DNA from: Streptomyces cylindrosporus
GTDB lineage: Bacteria > Actinomycetota > Actinomycetes > Streptomycetales > Streptomycetaceae
Reading direction: 5' to 3'
NCBI RefSeq assembly: GCF_022698165.1
Contig: NZ_JALDAY010000008.1
Location: forward strand, 310,001-374,000
DNA length: 64,000 bases
This document shows, in pieces, positions 51,540-60,066 of the stretch (position 1 is its first letter; every line of letters begins with the position of its first letter). The notes beneath the pieces were generated by a model, which saw nothing but the letters and a program-made list of their open reading frames with translations, ran no database searches and was not told the origin of the DNA. A program made the position numbers and the translations under genes.

Positions 51540-52856
51540 CTACCCCTCCAGGAAGGCGACCAGCGAGTTCGCCAGCAGATACGGATCGTCCGCGCCGCAC
51601 AGCTCACGCGCGCTGTGCATCGACAGGATCGCGACGCCGATGTCGACCGTCCGGATGCCGTGCCGGGCCGCGGTGATCGGGCCGATCGTGGTGCCGCAGG
51701 GCATGGAGTTGTTGGAGACGAAGGACTGGAAGGGCACACCGGCCCGCTCGCAGGCGGCGGCGAAGACCGCGCGGCCCGAACCGTCCGTCGCGTAGCGGTT
51801 GTTGACGTTGACCTTGAGGATGGGGCCGCCGTTGGCCCGCGGGTGGTGCGTCGGGTCGTGGCGCTCCGCGTAGTTGGGGTGCACGGCGTGGCCCGTGTCC
51901 GAGGACAGGCAGACGGTGCCGGCGAAGGCTCTCGCCCGGTCCTCGTACGAGCCTCCGCGCGCGAACACCGAGCGCTCCAGCACGCTTCCGAGCAGCGGTC
52001 CGTCCGCGCCCGTGTCCGACTGGGAGCCGTTCTCCTCGTGGTCGAAGGCGGCGAGTACGGGGATGTACGGCAGGCCGGCCCGGGCCACCGCGGTGAGCGC
52101 GGCCACGCCCGCGTGCACGGAGAGCAGGTTGTCCATGCGCGGCCCGGCGAGGAGTTCCTGGTCCCGGCCCAGGTAGGCGGGCGGTTCGACGGAGTGCGTC
52201 ATGAGGTCCCAGCCGGTGACCTCGCCGGGCGGCAGCCCCTCGTTCGCCTCCAGGAAGGCGATCAGGTCGCCGTCCCGCACCTGGTTGCCCAGTCCCCAGA
52301 TCGGCTGGAGGTGGCGCTGCTTGTCGAGCTTGAGGCCCTCCGCGGACACCGAACGGTCCAGGTGGATGGCGAGTTGGGGGACGCGCAGCAGCGGGCGGTC
52401 CACGTTGACCAGGCGGGTGGAGCCGTCCCGCAGGGTCAGCCGGCCGGCCAGCCCCAGGTCGCGGTCGAGCCAGGAGTTCAGCAGCGGTCCGCCGTAGATC
52501 TCCACGGCCACCTGGCGCCAGCCGTGCGCCCCGGTGTCGGGCAGCGGCTTGACCCGCAGGTTCGGGGAGTCGGTGTGCGCGCCGACGATCCGGAACGGCG
52601 TGTGGGGCGCCGCGCCCTCGGGGACGTACCAGGCGACGATCGCGCCGCCGCGCAGCACGTACTTGCCGCCGCTCCCCGCGGCGGAAGCCGCTGATGTCTC
52701 CGTGTCCCAGGCGTCCGTCTCCGCGACCTGCCGGAACCCGGCCTTCTCCAGCCGTTCGGCGGCGCTCGCCACCGCGTGGTACGGCGAGGGGCTCGCCGTC
52801 AGGAAGGACATGAGGTCGTCGGTGTGGCCGCGGTCGAAGCGGGGGGGTTCGCTCAT
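51540..52856 (-). CDS. M18 family aminopeptidase
   Basis: 438 aa. A zinc aminopeptidase that releases N-terminal (often acidic) residues in the cytoplasm. Metal and catalytic motifs are in order: VGAHTDSPNLRVKP near 88-101, MDNLLS near 249, AFDHEENGSQSDTGADG near 277-293, DTGHAVHPNYAERHDP near 325-340 and SMHSARELC near 414-422. The Leu/Gly stretches fit the family's tetrahedral dodecamer. The start is leaderless: minus-strand TAAGGT (52869-52864), then 7 nt, ATG. Confidence 0.92.
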   Translation of the reverse strand: MSEPPRFDRGHTDDLMSFLTASPSPYHAVASAAERLEKAGFRQVAETDAWDTETSAASAAGSGGKYVLRGGAIVAWYVPEGAAPHTPFRIVGAHTDSPNLRVKPLPDTGAHGWRQVAVEIYGGPLLNSWLDRDLGLAGRLTLRDGSTRLVNVDRPLLRVPQLAIHLDRSVSAEGLKLDKQRHLQPIWGLGNQVRDGDLIAFLEANEGLPPGEVTGWDLMTHSVEPPAYLGRDQELLAGPRMDNLLSVHAGVAALTAVARAGLPYIPVLAAFDHEENGSQSDTGADGPLLGSVLERSVFARGGSYEDRARAFAGTVCLSSDTGHAVHPNYAERHDPTHHPRANGGPILKVNVNNRYATDGSGRAVFAAACERAGVPFQSFVSNNSMPCGTTIGPITAARHGIRTVDIGVAILSMHSARELCGADDPYLLANSLVAFLEG

Positions 52857-52877
52857 GGGGTTCACCTTAACGACGTA

Positions 52878-52913
52878 CGAGGGCCCACTCCGCGTACGGG
52901 GAGCGGGCCCTCG
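52878..52913 (-). terminator. Terminator after the fadE5-like gene
   Basis: CGAGGGCCC-A-CTCC (52878-52891) pairs with GGAG-C-GGGCCCTCG (52900-52913): 13 bp and one mismatch. It lies just downstream of the acyl-CoA dehydrogenase on the minus strand and upstream of the aminopeptidase promoter. Confidence 0.75.
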
Positions 52914-52954
52914 CAAGGGCGATGGGGAATTCTGGCTACCCAGAACGAGCCGTG

Positions 52955-54781
52955 CTAGAACGCGGCCTCGTCGAGCTCCATCAGGTCCAGGCCGACGCCC
53001 TCGGCGAGCTTGCGCGCACCGGTGACGCCCGGCAGGACGTTGGCCGCGAAGAACTTCGCCGCCGCGATCTTGCCGGTGTAGAACGCCTTGTCCTTCGCGG
53101 ACGCCGTCTCCAGCTTCTCGGCGGCGACCGCGGCACCCTTGAGCAGCAGGTAGCCGACGACGACGTCGCCGGAGGCCATCAGCAGGCGGGTGGTGTTCAG
53201 GCCGACCTTGTAGATGTTCTTGACGTCCTGCTCGGTGGCCGCGAGGTCGGTCAGCATCAGACCGACGATGGCCTCCAGCTCGACGGCGGCCTTCGCGAGG
53301 TGCTCGCGCGCACCGGCGAGCTCCTCGCCGCCCGTGCCGAGCGCCAGGAACTTCTTGATGTCCTCGGCGAGGGAGTTGAGGGCCGCGCCCTGGTTGCGGA
53401 CGATCTTCCGGAAGAAGAAGTCCTGGCCCTGGATCGCGGTGGTGCCCTCGTAGAGGGTGTCGATCTTGGCGTCGCGGATGTACTGCTCGATCGGGTACTC
53501 CTGCAGGAAGCCGGAGCCGCCGAAGGTCTGCAGCGACTGGGCGAGCTGCTCGTAGCCCTTCTCGGAGCCGTAGCCCTTCACGATCGGCAGGAGCAGGTCG
53601 TTGAGCGCGTGCTCGGCCTTGGCGTCCTCGCCGGCCGCCTCCTTGACCTGGATGGTGTCCTGGACGGCGGCCGTGTACAGCACCAGGGCGCGCATGCCCT
53701 CGGCGTACGCCTTCTGCGTCATCAGCGAGCGGCGCACGTCCGGGTGGTGGGTGATGGTGACCTTGGGCGCGGTCTTGTCCATGAAGTTCGCGAGGTCGGG
53801 GCCCTGGACGCGCTCCTTGGCGTACTCCAGCGCGTTCAGGTAGCCGGTCGACAGCGTGGAGATCGCCTTCGTGCCGACCATCATCCGGGCGAACTCGATG
53901 ATCCGGAACATCTGCCGGATGCCGTCGTGCTTGTCGCCGATCAGCCAGCCCTTGGCGGGGTGCCGGTCGCCGAAGGTCATCTCGCAGGTGTTGGAGGCCT
54001 TCAGGCCCATCTTGTGCTCGACGTTGGTGGCGTAGACGCCGTTGCGCTCGCCCAGCTCGCCGGTCTCGAAGTCGAAGAGGTACTTCGGGACGAGGAAGAG
54101 CGACAGGCCCTTGGTGCCCGGACCGGCACCCTCGGGCCGCGCCAGCACGTAGTGGAGGATGTTCTCCTCCATGTCGTGCTCACCGGAGGTGATGAAGCGC
54201 TTCACGCCCTCGATGTGCCAGGAGCCGTCCTCCTGCTGCACGGCCTTGGTCCGCCCGGCGCCGACGTCCGAACCGGCGTCCGGCTCGGTCAGCACCATGG
54301 TGGAGCCCCAGGTGCGCTCCACGGCGATCTTCGCGATGTGCTTCTGGACCTCGTTGCCCTCCTCGAAGAGGATGCCGGCGAACGCGGGGCCCGAGGAGTA
54401 CATCCAGACGGCCGGGTTGGCGCCCAGGATCAGCTCGGCGAAGGCCCAGATCAGGGAGCGGGGCGAGGTGGTGCCGCCGATCTCCTCGGGCAGGCCGAGG
54501 CGCCAGTACTCCGAGTCCATGAAGGCCTTGTAGCTCTTCTTGAAGGAGGCCGGGACCGGCGCGGTGTTCGTCTCGGGGTCGAAGACCGGCGGGTTGCGGT
54601 CGGCGTCCGCGAAGGATTCGGCCAGCTCGTTCTCCGAGAGGCGGGTCAGCTCCTCCAGGATGCTCTTGGCGGTCTCGGTGTCCATCTCCTCGAACGGACC
54701 GGCGCCGTACACCTTGTCCCGTCCTAGGACCTCGAACAGGTTGAACTCGATGTCCCGGAGATTCGACTTGTAGTGCCCCAT
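52955..54781 (-). CDS. Acyl-CoA dehydrogenase, FadE5-like
   Basis: 608 aa, the long FadE5/AidB-like form. It catalyses alpha,beta-dehydrogenation of fatty acyl-CoA with FAD. The N-terminus MGHYKSNLRDIEFNLFEVLG is a family signature. The FAD/substrate block TMVLTEPDAGSDVGAGRTKA lies near 160-179, and the catalytic glutamate is in KIDTLYEGTTAIQGQDFFFRK near 450-470. The extra C-terminal 130 residues form the second dimer domain. A dyad TACC-CGTC-GGTA (54840-54851) lies 59 nt upstream, a possible repressor site. It would supply electrons to ETF. Confidence 0.92.
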   Translation of the reverse strand: MGHYKSNLRDIEFNLFEVLGRDKVYGAGPFEEMDTETAKSILEELTRLSENELAESFADADRNPPVFDPETNTAPVPASFKKSYKAFMDSEYWRLGLPEEIGGTTSPRSLIWAFAELILGANPAVWMYSSGPAFAGILFEEGNEVQKHIAKIAVERTWGSTMVLTEPDAGSDVGAGRTKAVQQEDGSWHIEGVKRFITSGEHDMEENILHYVLARPEGAGPGTKGLSLFLVPKYLFDFETGELGERNGVYATNVEHKMGLKASNTCEMTFGDRHPAKGWLIGDKHDGIRQMFRIIEFARMMVGTKAISTLSTGYLNALEYAKERVQGPDLANFMDKTAPKVTITHHPDVRRSLMTQKAYAEGMRALVLYTAAVQDTIQVKEAAGEDAKAEHALNDLLLPIVKGYGSEKGYEQLAQSLQTFGGSGFLQEYPIEQYIRDAKIDTLYEGTTAIQGQDFFFRKIVRNQGAALNSLAEDIKKFLALGTGGEELAGAREHLAKAAVELEAIVGLMLTDLAATEQDVKNIYKVGLNTTRLLMASGDVVVGYLLLKGAAVAAEKLETASAKDKAFYTGKIAAAKFFAANVLPGVTGARKLAEGVGLDLMELDEAAF

Positions 54782-54839
54782 GGCGACGGCTCCGTAAGAG
54801 ATGATTCGTTCACGTACCAACAAGTAGCTACGATGATGC

Positions 54840-54851
54840 TACCCGTCGGTA
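54840..54851. promoter_or_regulatory. Dyad TACC-N4-GGTA upstream of fadE5-like gene
   Basis: TACCCGTCGGTA, a 4+4+4 dyad near minus-strand TAGCAT (54842-54837), which could be a -10 element. The short half-sites make this tentative. Confidence 0.35.
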
Positions 54852-54918
54852 ATAAGAAGCAACCCCGATCCGGCCATCTGTGACCGACCCCTCGTGCGGG
54901 GTCAGTACTCTTTGTGGC

Positions 54919-55386
54919 ATGTACGGCTACGACCAGAATGTTGGCGCCCAGCAGCAGTACGGCGTCCCGCCGCAGCAGCAGATGCCGGGCGGGTACGGCC
55001 AGCAGCCGCCGCTGTACCCCGAGCCGTCCCCGCCGTCCCTCGCGGACGCGGTGCGCGCCTTCACCACGGGCCAGATGTCGGCCGAGGACTTCCAGCAGGT
55101 CTTCGCCACCTCCAAGGTCTACTGCCCGCGCGGCGACAACCCCGGCTTCCTGGCCCTGCACAACACCCAGCAGCCGGTGATCCCCATGTTCACCTCGCTC
55201 AAGGAACTGCGCCGGTACGCGGGCAAGGAGTCCAAGTACTTCGTGATCACCGGCGCCGAGGTGATCGACCTCCTGCCCACCGGGTACGGCTTCGTCCTGG
55301 ACATGGAGGGCGAGCACCGCATGGTCTTCGACGCGAAGGCCGTCGAGCAGATGGTCGAGTTCGCGATGCGCCGGATGTACGGCTGA
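54919..55386 (+). CDS. SseB-like domain protein
   Basis: 155 aa. The N-terminal 35 residues are Gln/Pro/Gly/Tyr-rich (QQQYGVPPQQQMPGGYGQQPP). The rest is an SseB N-terminal-type domain (LADAVRAFTTGQMSAEDFQQVFATSKVYCPRGDNPGF...LKELRRYAGKESKYFVITGAEVIDLLPTGYGFVLD). Related domains occur in type VII secretion and enhanced-serine-sensitivity proteins; the role here is unknown. The start is leaderless: TACTCT at 54906-54911, then 7 nt. Confidence 0.85.
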   Translation: MYGYDQNVGAQQQYGVPPQQQMPGGYGQQPPLYPEPSPPSLADAVRAFTTGQMSAEDFQQVFATSKVYCPRGDNPGFLALHNTQQPVIPMFTSLKELRRYAGKESKYFVITGAEVIDLLPTGYGFVLDMEGEHRMVFDAKAVEQMVEFAMRRMYG

Positions 55387-55490
55387 CCCGTCGGTCTTCT
55401 GCTCGGCCGGATCCCGGTTCAATGAGCCGGAACAACCTCTTCCGCTGAACCACCTCGCCTACTGTGCCCGCGTGACCTCCACCGACACGC

Positions 55491-55518
55491 CGCCGCCGGC
55501 CCTCGATGGCCGGCGGCG
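55491..55518 (+). terminator. Hairpin between sseB-like and pirin genes
   Basis: CGCCGCCGGCC (55491-55501) pairs perfectly with GGCCGGCGGCG (55508-55518) around a 6-nt loop, 105 nt after the stop. It may end the sseB-like transcript. The remainder of the 55387-55627 gap holds AGTT-N8-AACT (55585-55600) next to a -10-like TAAACT (55600-55605). Confidence 0.5.
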
Positions 55519-55627
55519 TTCCGCTGTCCGGGCTCGGTTCCGCAGGGAATGCCACACGCGTCGGTGCCGTTAGGGGTAGCAGAAAGTTCAATGCTCAACT
55601 AAACTGGCCGCACAAGGAGGTACCGAC

Positions 55628-56599
55628 ATGCCTGCAGTGACCGTCGAGAACCCGCTGACGCTGCCGAGCGTGACCGCGCCGGCCGATGCCGTGGCGCGTC
55701 CCGTGCTCGCCGTCACGACCGCACCGAGCGGTTTCGAGGGCGAGGGCTTCCCGGTGCGCCGTGCGTTCGCCGGGATCAACTACCGCCACCTCGACCCGTT
55801 CATCATGATGGACCAGATGGGCGAGGTGGAGTACGCGCCGGGCGAGCCCAAGGGCACCCCCTGGCACCCGCACCGCGGCTTCGAGACCGTCACCTACATC
55901 ATCGACGGGATCTTCGACCACCAGGACTCCCAGGGCGGTGGCGGCACCATCACCAACGGCGACACCCAGTGGATGACGGCCGGCTCGGGCCTGCTCCACA
56001 TCGAGGCGCCGCCGGAGTCCCTGGTCATGTCCGGCGGCCTCTTCCACGGCCTGCAGCTGTGGGTGAACCTCCCGGCCAAGGACAAGATGATGCCTCCGCG
56101 CTACCAGGACATCCGCGGCGGCAACGTCCAGCTCCTGACCACGCCCGACGGCGGCGCGCTGCTCCGTGTCATCGCCGGCGAGCTGGACGGCCACGCGGGC
56201 CCGGGCATCACGCACACCCCGATCACGATGATCCACGCGACGCTCGCGCCGGGCGCCGAGGTCACCCTGCCCTGGCGGGAGGACTTCAACGGTCTGGCGT
56301 ACGTCCTGGCGGGCAGGGGCACGGTGGGCACGGACCGGCGGCCGGTCCACATGGGCCAGACGGCCGTCTTCGGCACGGGCTCGTCCCTGACGGTCCGCGC
56401 GGACGAGAAGCAGGACGGTAACACCCCGGACCTGGAGGTCGTCCTCCTCGGCGGGCAGCCGATCCGCGAGCCGATGGCCCACTACGGCCCGTTCGTCATG
56501 AACACCCGCGAGGAACTCCAGCAGGCGTTCGAGGACTTCCAGAAGGGCCGGCTGGGGACCATCCCCGCGGTGCACGGAATGACCGAGGGCGGCCTGTAA
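55628..56599 (+). CDS. Pirin family protein
   Basis: 323 aa, ATG with AAGGAGG 8 nt upstream. A double-cupin protein. The N-terminal pirin domain contains DPFIMMDQMGEVEYAPGEPKGTPWHPHRGFETVTYIIDG near 58-97, whose His and Glu residues bind iron. MTAGSGLLHIEAPPESLV follows, then the C-terminal pirin domain at about 190-300. Some bacterial pirins oxidise quercetin, others modulate pyruvate dehydrogenase or redox regulators. A predicted promoter TAAACT (55600-55605) overlaps a short dyad. Confidence 0.9.
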   Translation: MPAVTVENPLTLPSVTAPADAVARPVLAVTTAPSGFEGEGFPVRRAFAGINYRHLDPFIMMDQMGEVEYAPGEPKGTPWHPHRGFETVTYIIDGIFDHQDSQGGGGTITNGDTQWMTAGSGLLHIEAPPESLVMSGGLFHGLQLWVNLPAKDKMMPPRYQDIRGGNVQLLTTPDGGALLRVIAGELDGHAGPGITHTPITMIHATLAPGAEVTLPWREDFNGLAYVLAGRGTVGTDRRPVHMGQTAVFGTGSSLTVRADEKQDGNTPDLEVVLLGGQPIREPMAHYGPFVMNTREELQQAFEDFQKGRLGTIPAVHGMTEGGL

Positions 56600-56634
56600 G
56601 GCCGAATCGACGGGCTGCAAGGCCGAATCGACGA

Positions 56635-56681
56635 GAAAGGGCCCGGAGCCGCACGTACGCGTGGCGGCTGCGGGCCCTTTC
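56635..56681 (+). terminator. Pirin gene terminator
   Basis: GAAAGGGCCCG (56635-56645) pairs with CGGGCCCTTTC (56671-56681), and an inner AGCCGC/GCGGCT stem continues after one mismatch. It is preceded by a 15-nt direct repeat AAGGCCGAATCGACG at 56598-56612 and 56619-56633. Confidence 0.85.
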
Positions 56682-56754
56682 CGCGTTCCGGGCCCGTCCG
56701 TCTTCTGGAGGAGCCGGGGAAGCCGCCCCGGCCGGGCCGTGGTCCGCTGGACGC

Positions 56755-57819
56755 GTGCAGATCCTCCCCGAGCCCGTCCGCCGCTTCGCCGCCTGGTGTG
56801 CGGTGATCCTGCTGCTCGCCGGGGTCGTCTACGTCGGCGTCCGGCTCTGCTCGGAGTTCCGGACCGCCGTCGTCCCCGTACTCCTGGCCCTTCTCGGGAC
56901 CGCGCTGCTGGGCCCGCTGCACCGCCGTCTCGTCGCCGCCAAGGTCAACCGGTCCGTCGCGGCCGGGCTCACCTGTGTCGCGGTCGTCGCCGTCGTCGGC
57001 GGGGCCGTGTACATCGTCGTCGCCGCGCTCATCGACACCGGAGACCAGATCGTCGCCTCGCTGAAGGACGCGGCGCAGGGGGTCGCCGACCGCTTCGGGG
57101 CCGCCGGCACCTCGCTCGACGATCTCGCCTCCAACGCGAAGGAGCTGCTGACCAGGTTCGGCGCCACCGCCGCCTCGAACGTCATCAGCGGGGTGAGCGT
57201 GGTCGGCGAGAGCATCGCCATGGCCGTACTCGCGCTGCTTCTCGTCTTCTTCTTCCTGCGCGACTCGCATCGCGCCGTCGACACCCTGCGCGCCGTCGCA
57301 CCCCGCGGTACCGCCGACACCGTCGAGGCCATGGCCCGGCGGGCGTTCGAGGCGGTGGAGGGGTTCATGCGCGGGACCACGCTCATCGCGCTCATCGACG
57401 CCGTGTGCATCACCGTCGGGCTGCTGGTCCTGGATGTGCCGGGGGCCGTGGGACTGGGCGCGCTGGTCTTCGTCGGAGCCTTCGTCCCCTACCTCGGCGC
57501 CTTCGTCTCCGGTGCCGTCGCCGTGCTGGTCGCGCTCGCCGACCGGGGGTTCGTCATCGCCCTCTGGGCGCTCGGTGTCGTACTCGCCGTGCAGGTGCTC
57601 GAAGGGCATGTGCTGCAGCCGATGATCCAGAGCCGGACCGTGCAGATGCACCCGGCCGTGGTGCTGCTCGCGATCACCGCTGGCGCGTCCGTCGCCGGGA
57701 TCCTCGGCATGCTGCTCGCCGTACCGCTCACCGCCGCCGTCTTCGGCGTCGTCCACGAGCTGCGGGCCGGTTACGACGGGGGCGAGCCGTCGGCAGGCGC
57801 GGCGCCCGAGTCCTCGTAG
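56755..57819 (+). CDS. AI-2E family transporter
   Basis: 354 aa, seven to eight helices: VILLLAGVVYVGVRL near 16-30, VVPVLLALLGTALLGPL near 40-56, AAGLTCVAVVAVVGGAVYIVV near 70-90, SIAMAVLALLLVFFFLRD near 157-174, then five C-terminal helices at about 205-345 with the family block VLEGHVLQPMIQSRTVQMHPAVVLLAITAG near 282-311. The family was named for autoinducer-2 export but also includes Na+/H+ antiporters and is mostly unassigned. GTG 56755 lacks a close ribosome site, so the start is uncertain. Its end overlaps the convergent phosphatase gene by 49 nt. Confidence 0.88.
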   Translation: MQILPEPVRRFAAWCAVILLLAGVVYVGVRLCSEFRTAVVPVLLALLGTALLGPLHRRLVAAKVNRSVAAGLTCVAVVAVVGGAVYIVVAALIDTGDQIVASLKDAAQGVADRFGAAGTSLDDLASNAKELLTRFGATAASNVISGVSVVGESIAMAVLALLLVFFFLRDSHRAVDTLRAVAPRGTADTVEAMARRAFEAVEGFMRGTTLIALIDAVCITVGLLVLDVPGAVGLGALVFVGAFVPYLGAFVSGAVAVLVALADRGFVIALWALGVVLAVQVLEGHVLQPMIQSRTVQMHPAVVLLAITAGASVAGILGMLLAVPLTAAVFGVVHELRAGYDGGEPSAGAAPESS

Positions 57820-59921
57820 AGCTCGAACCAGATGGTCTTGCCCTCGCCGCGCGGATCGACGCCCCAGGACTCGGCGAGGAGTTCGATGAGGACCAGGCCG
57901 CGGCCGGAGGAGGCCAGTTCGCCGGGGCGGCGTTTGTGGGGGAGGTCGTCGCTGGTGTCGGTGACCTCGACGTGCATGCGGCGGGCGCCGGGATCGCCGC
58001 GCACCTCGGCCTGGAGCAGGGCGTCGGCGTCGGTGTGCACCAGGACGTTCGTCAGCATCTCCGACAGCAGCAGGACCGCCGAGTCGACCTGGTCCTGGCT
58101 CGCCCAGTCGTGGAGGAGCTCGCGCAGCTGCTGACGGGCCACGGCGATGCGCTCCGGCTCCGCCTGGGCCACGGAGAGCATCGTGCGGCGGACCGTCGGC
58201 CGCACCGCCGGCTCGTCGCCGCAGCCGCAGCCCTCCCCCGGCCTGCACAGCAGCAGCAGTGCTATGTCGTCCTCGCGCCGGTCGGCCAGCGGCCCGGTCG
58301 TGTGGTGCGAGGACGGGCCGTGCACGCCCTGGACCAGGGCGTCGGCGAGTTCCTCCAGGTCGCCCTTGTGGTCCTCCAGGATCGTCCGGATGCGCCGCCA
58401 GCCGCTCTCCAGGTCGTGGCCGCCGGTCTCGATCAGGCCGTCGGTGCAGATCAGCAGCGTCTCGCCGGGCTCCAGCGTGATACGGGTGGTGGGGTAGTCG
58501 GCGTCCGGGTCGATGCCGAGCGGGAGACCGCCCGCCGTCGGCCGCATCAGGACCGTGCCGTCCGCCATCCGGATCGCCGGGTCGGGATGCCCGGCGCGCG
58601 CGATGTCGAGGGTGCCGGTGGCGGGGTCGGCCTCCACGTACAGGCACGTCGCGAAGCGCGGGTCGGAGACGTCCTCGTCCAGGGTGCCGTCGGTCATGCC
58701 GTGCAGGAAGCGGGAGGCGCGGGAGAGGACCGCGTCGGGACGGTGACCCTCGGAGGCGTAGGCGCGCAGGGCGATCCGCAGCTGGCCCATGAGACCGGCG
58801 GCCCGCACGTCATGGCCTTGGACGTCACCGATGGCCAGGGCTATACGGCCGCTGGGGAGCGGGATCATGTCGTACCAGTCGCCGCCGACCTGGAGGCCGC
58901 CGCCGGTGGGGACGTAACGGGCGGCGACGCTCATGCCCGGGATCTGCGGGCCGAGCGTCGGCAGCATGGAGCGCTGGAGGCCGTCGGTCAGGGCGCGCTC
59001 GGTCTCGGCGGCGCCGGCCCGGGAGAGGGCCTGGGCGAGCATACGGGCGACCGTGGTCAGGACCGAGCGCTCGTCCGGGGTGAAGGCGACCGGATAGGCG
59101 AAGGACGCCATCCAGGCGCCCATCGTGCGGCCCGCGACCGTCAGCGGCAGGAACGCCCAGGACTCGCGGCCGAAGGGTTCGACCAGCTGCCACATGACCG
59201 GGTAACGGGCCTTGTAGGCGCCGGGGGAGGAGAGGTAGACGGCACGGCCGGTGCGTATGACCTCGGCGGCCGGATAGTCCATATCCAGGGGCATCGCGGA
59301 GAAGGGGTCGCCGTCCCCGGGCTGGTAGCCGTGCAGACCGGTGATCGTCACCCGGTCGCCCTCCACGCCGAACACCGCGAGCCCGTCCGGGGTGAACCCC
59401 GGCATCGACAGACCCGACGCGACCCGCAGCACCTCCTGCGTGGAGCGCGCCTCGGCCAGCGCCCGGCCCGCGTCCAGCAGGAACGCCTCCCGGGAGCGCC
59501 GCCAGTCCCCGGTGACGGCGCTGCGGCCGGCCGGGGTGCCCGGGGTCGGCTCGGTGACCTCCTGCAGGGTGCCGATCAGCCGGAAGGAGCGCTTTACACG
59601 GTCGTACGACGGCTTGGAGCGGGAGCGGACGACGCGGATCACCCGGCCGTGCTCGTCCATGATCCGGATCCGCACCTCGGCGAGGGTGCCCTCGGCGACG
59701 GCGAGGCCCACCACGCCGGTGATCTCGTTCCAGTCGACCGGGTGCAGCCGGGCCCTGGTCTGGGCCTCGGTGAGGGTGGTGCCGACGGAGGGCAGGCCGA
59801 GCAGCCGTGCGGCCTCGGCATCGACCGTGACCAGCTCGGTGGCGGTGTCCCAGTGCCACAGGCCGGTCGCGAGGGCCTCCAGGACGTCCCCCACGGGCGG
59901 CAGAGGCTCGCCAGTGCGCAT
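57771..59921 (-). CDS. PAS-GAF-PP2C (SpoIIE-type) phosphatase with C-terminal HATPase
   Basis: 716 aa, cytoplasmic. PAS covers about 8-125, GAF 150-310, PP2C/SpoIIE phosphatase 325-555 (metal-site blocks VGGDWYDMIPLPSGRIALAIGDVQGHDVRAAGLM and ICTDGLIETGG), and an anti-sigma-type HATPase_c domain 580-705 (SEMLTNVLVHTDADALL, SSGRGLVLIELLAESWGV). It thus joins both arms of a partner switch, dephosphorylating an anti-anti-sigma factor and binding or phosphorylating it, under sensory input. No sigma or anti-anti-sigma gene is adjacent. ATG 59921 is leaderless after TAAAGT (59933-59928, 6-nt gap). Confidence 0.92.
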   Translation of the reverse strand: MRTGEPLPPVGDVLEALATGLWHWDTATELVTVDAEAARLLGLPSVGTTLTEAQTRARLHPVDWNEITGVVGLAVAEGTLAEVRIRIMDEHGRVIRVVRSRSKPSYDRVKRSFRLIGTLQEVTEPTPGTPAGRSAVTGDWRRSREAFLLDAGRALAEARSTQEVLRVASGLSMPGFTPDGLAVFGVEGDRVTITGLHGYQPGDGDPFSAMPLDMDYPAAEVIRTGRAVYLSSPGAYKARYPVMWQLVEPFGRESWAFLPLTVAGRTMGAWMASFAYPVAFTPDERSVLTTVARMLAQALSRAGAAETERALTDGLQRSMLPTLGPQIPGMSVAARYVPTGGGLQVGGDWYDMIPLPSGRIALAIGDVQGHDVRAAGLMGQLRIALRAYASEGHRPDAVLSRASRFLHGMTDGTLDEDVSDPRFATCLYVEADPATGTLDIARAGHPDPAIRMADGTVLMRPTAGGLPLGIDPDADYPTTRITLEPGETLLICTDGLIETGGHDLESGWRRIRTILEDHKGDLEELADALVQGVHGPSSHHTTGPLADRREDDIALLLLCRPGEGCGCGDEPAVRPTVRRTMLSVAQAEPERIAVARQQLRELLHDWASQDQVDSAVLLLSEMLTNVLVHTDADALLQAEVRGDPGARRMHVEVTDTSDDLPHKRRPGELASSGRGLVLIELLAESWGVDPRGEGKTIWFELYEDSGAAPADGSPPS

Positions 59922-60018
59922 TGCCCCACTTTATGAAGAGCTGATCGAAGAGTGCCACCGATCAGCCCCCTGAATTGGTGGGGAGGTGATCTTGGGGTCC
60001 CCGGTAGGCTTGGTCGGA

Positions 60019-60032
60019 GTTTCACGTGAAAC
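60019..60032. other. parS site (ParB binding), copy 2
   Basis: GTTTCACGTGAAAC, a perfect 14-bp palindrome with A on each side (AGTTTCACGTGAAACA). It lies between the phosphatase gene and aspS, 8-21 nt after a likely aspS -10 (TAGGCT, 60006-60011), so it would sit in the aspS leader. Confidence 0.93.
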
Positions 60033-60066
60033 ACGCCCCCGATCCGCGAAGACTGGATGAACGACG

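Noticed and set aside
54840..54851. Firm FadR/FasR-type operator call
   Set aside because: The dyad has only 4-bp half-sites and could be chance; it is kept as a low-confidence feature.
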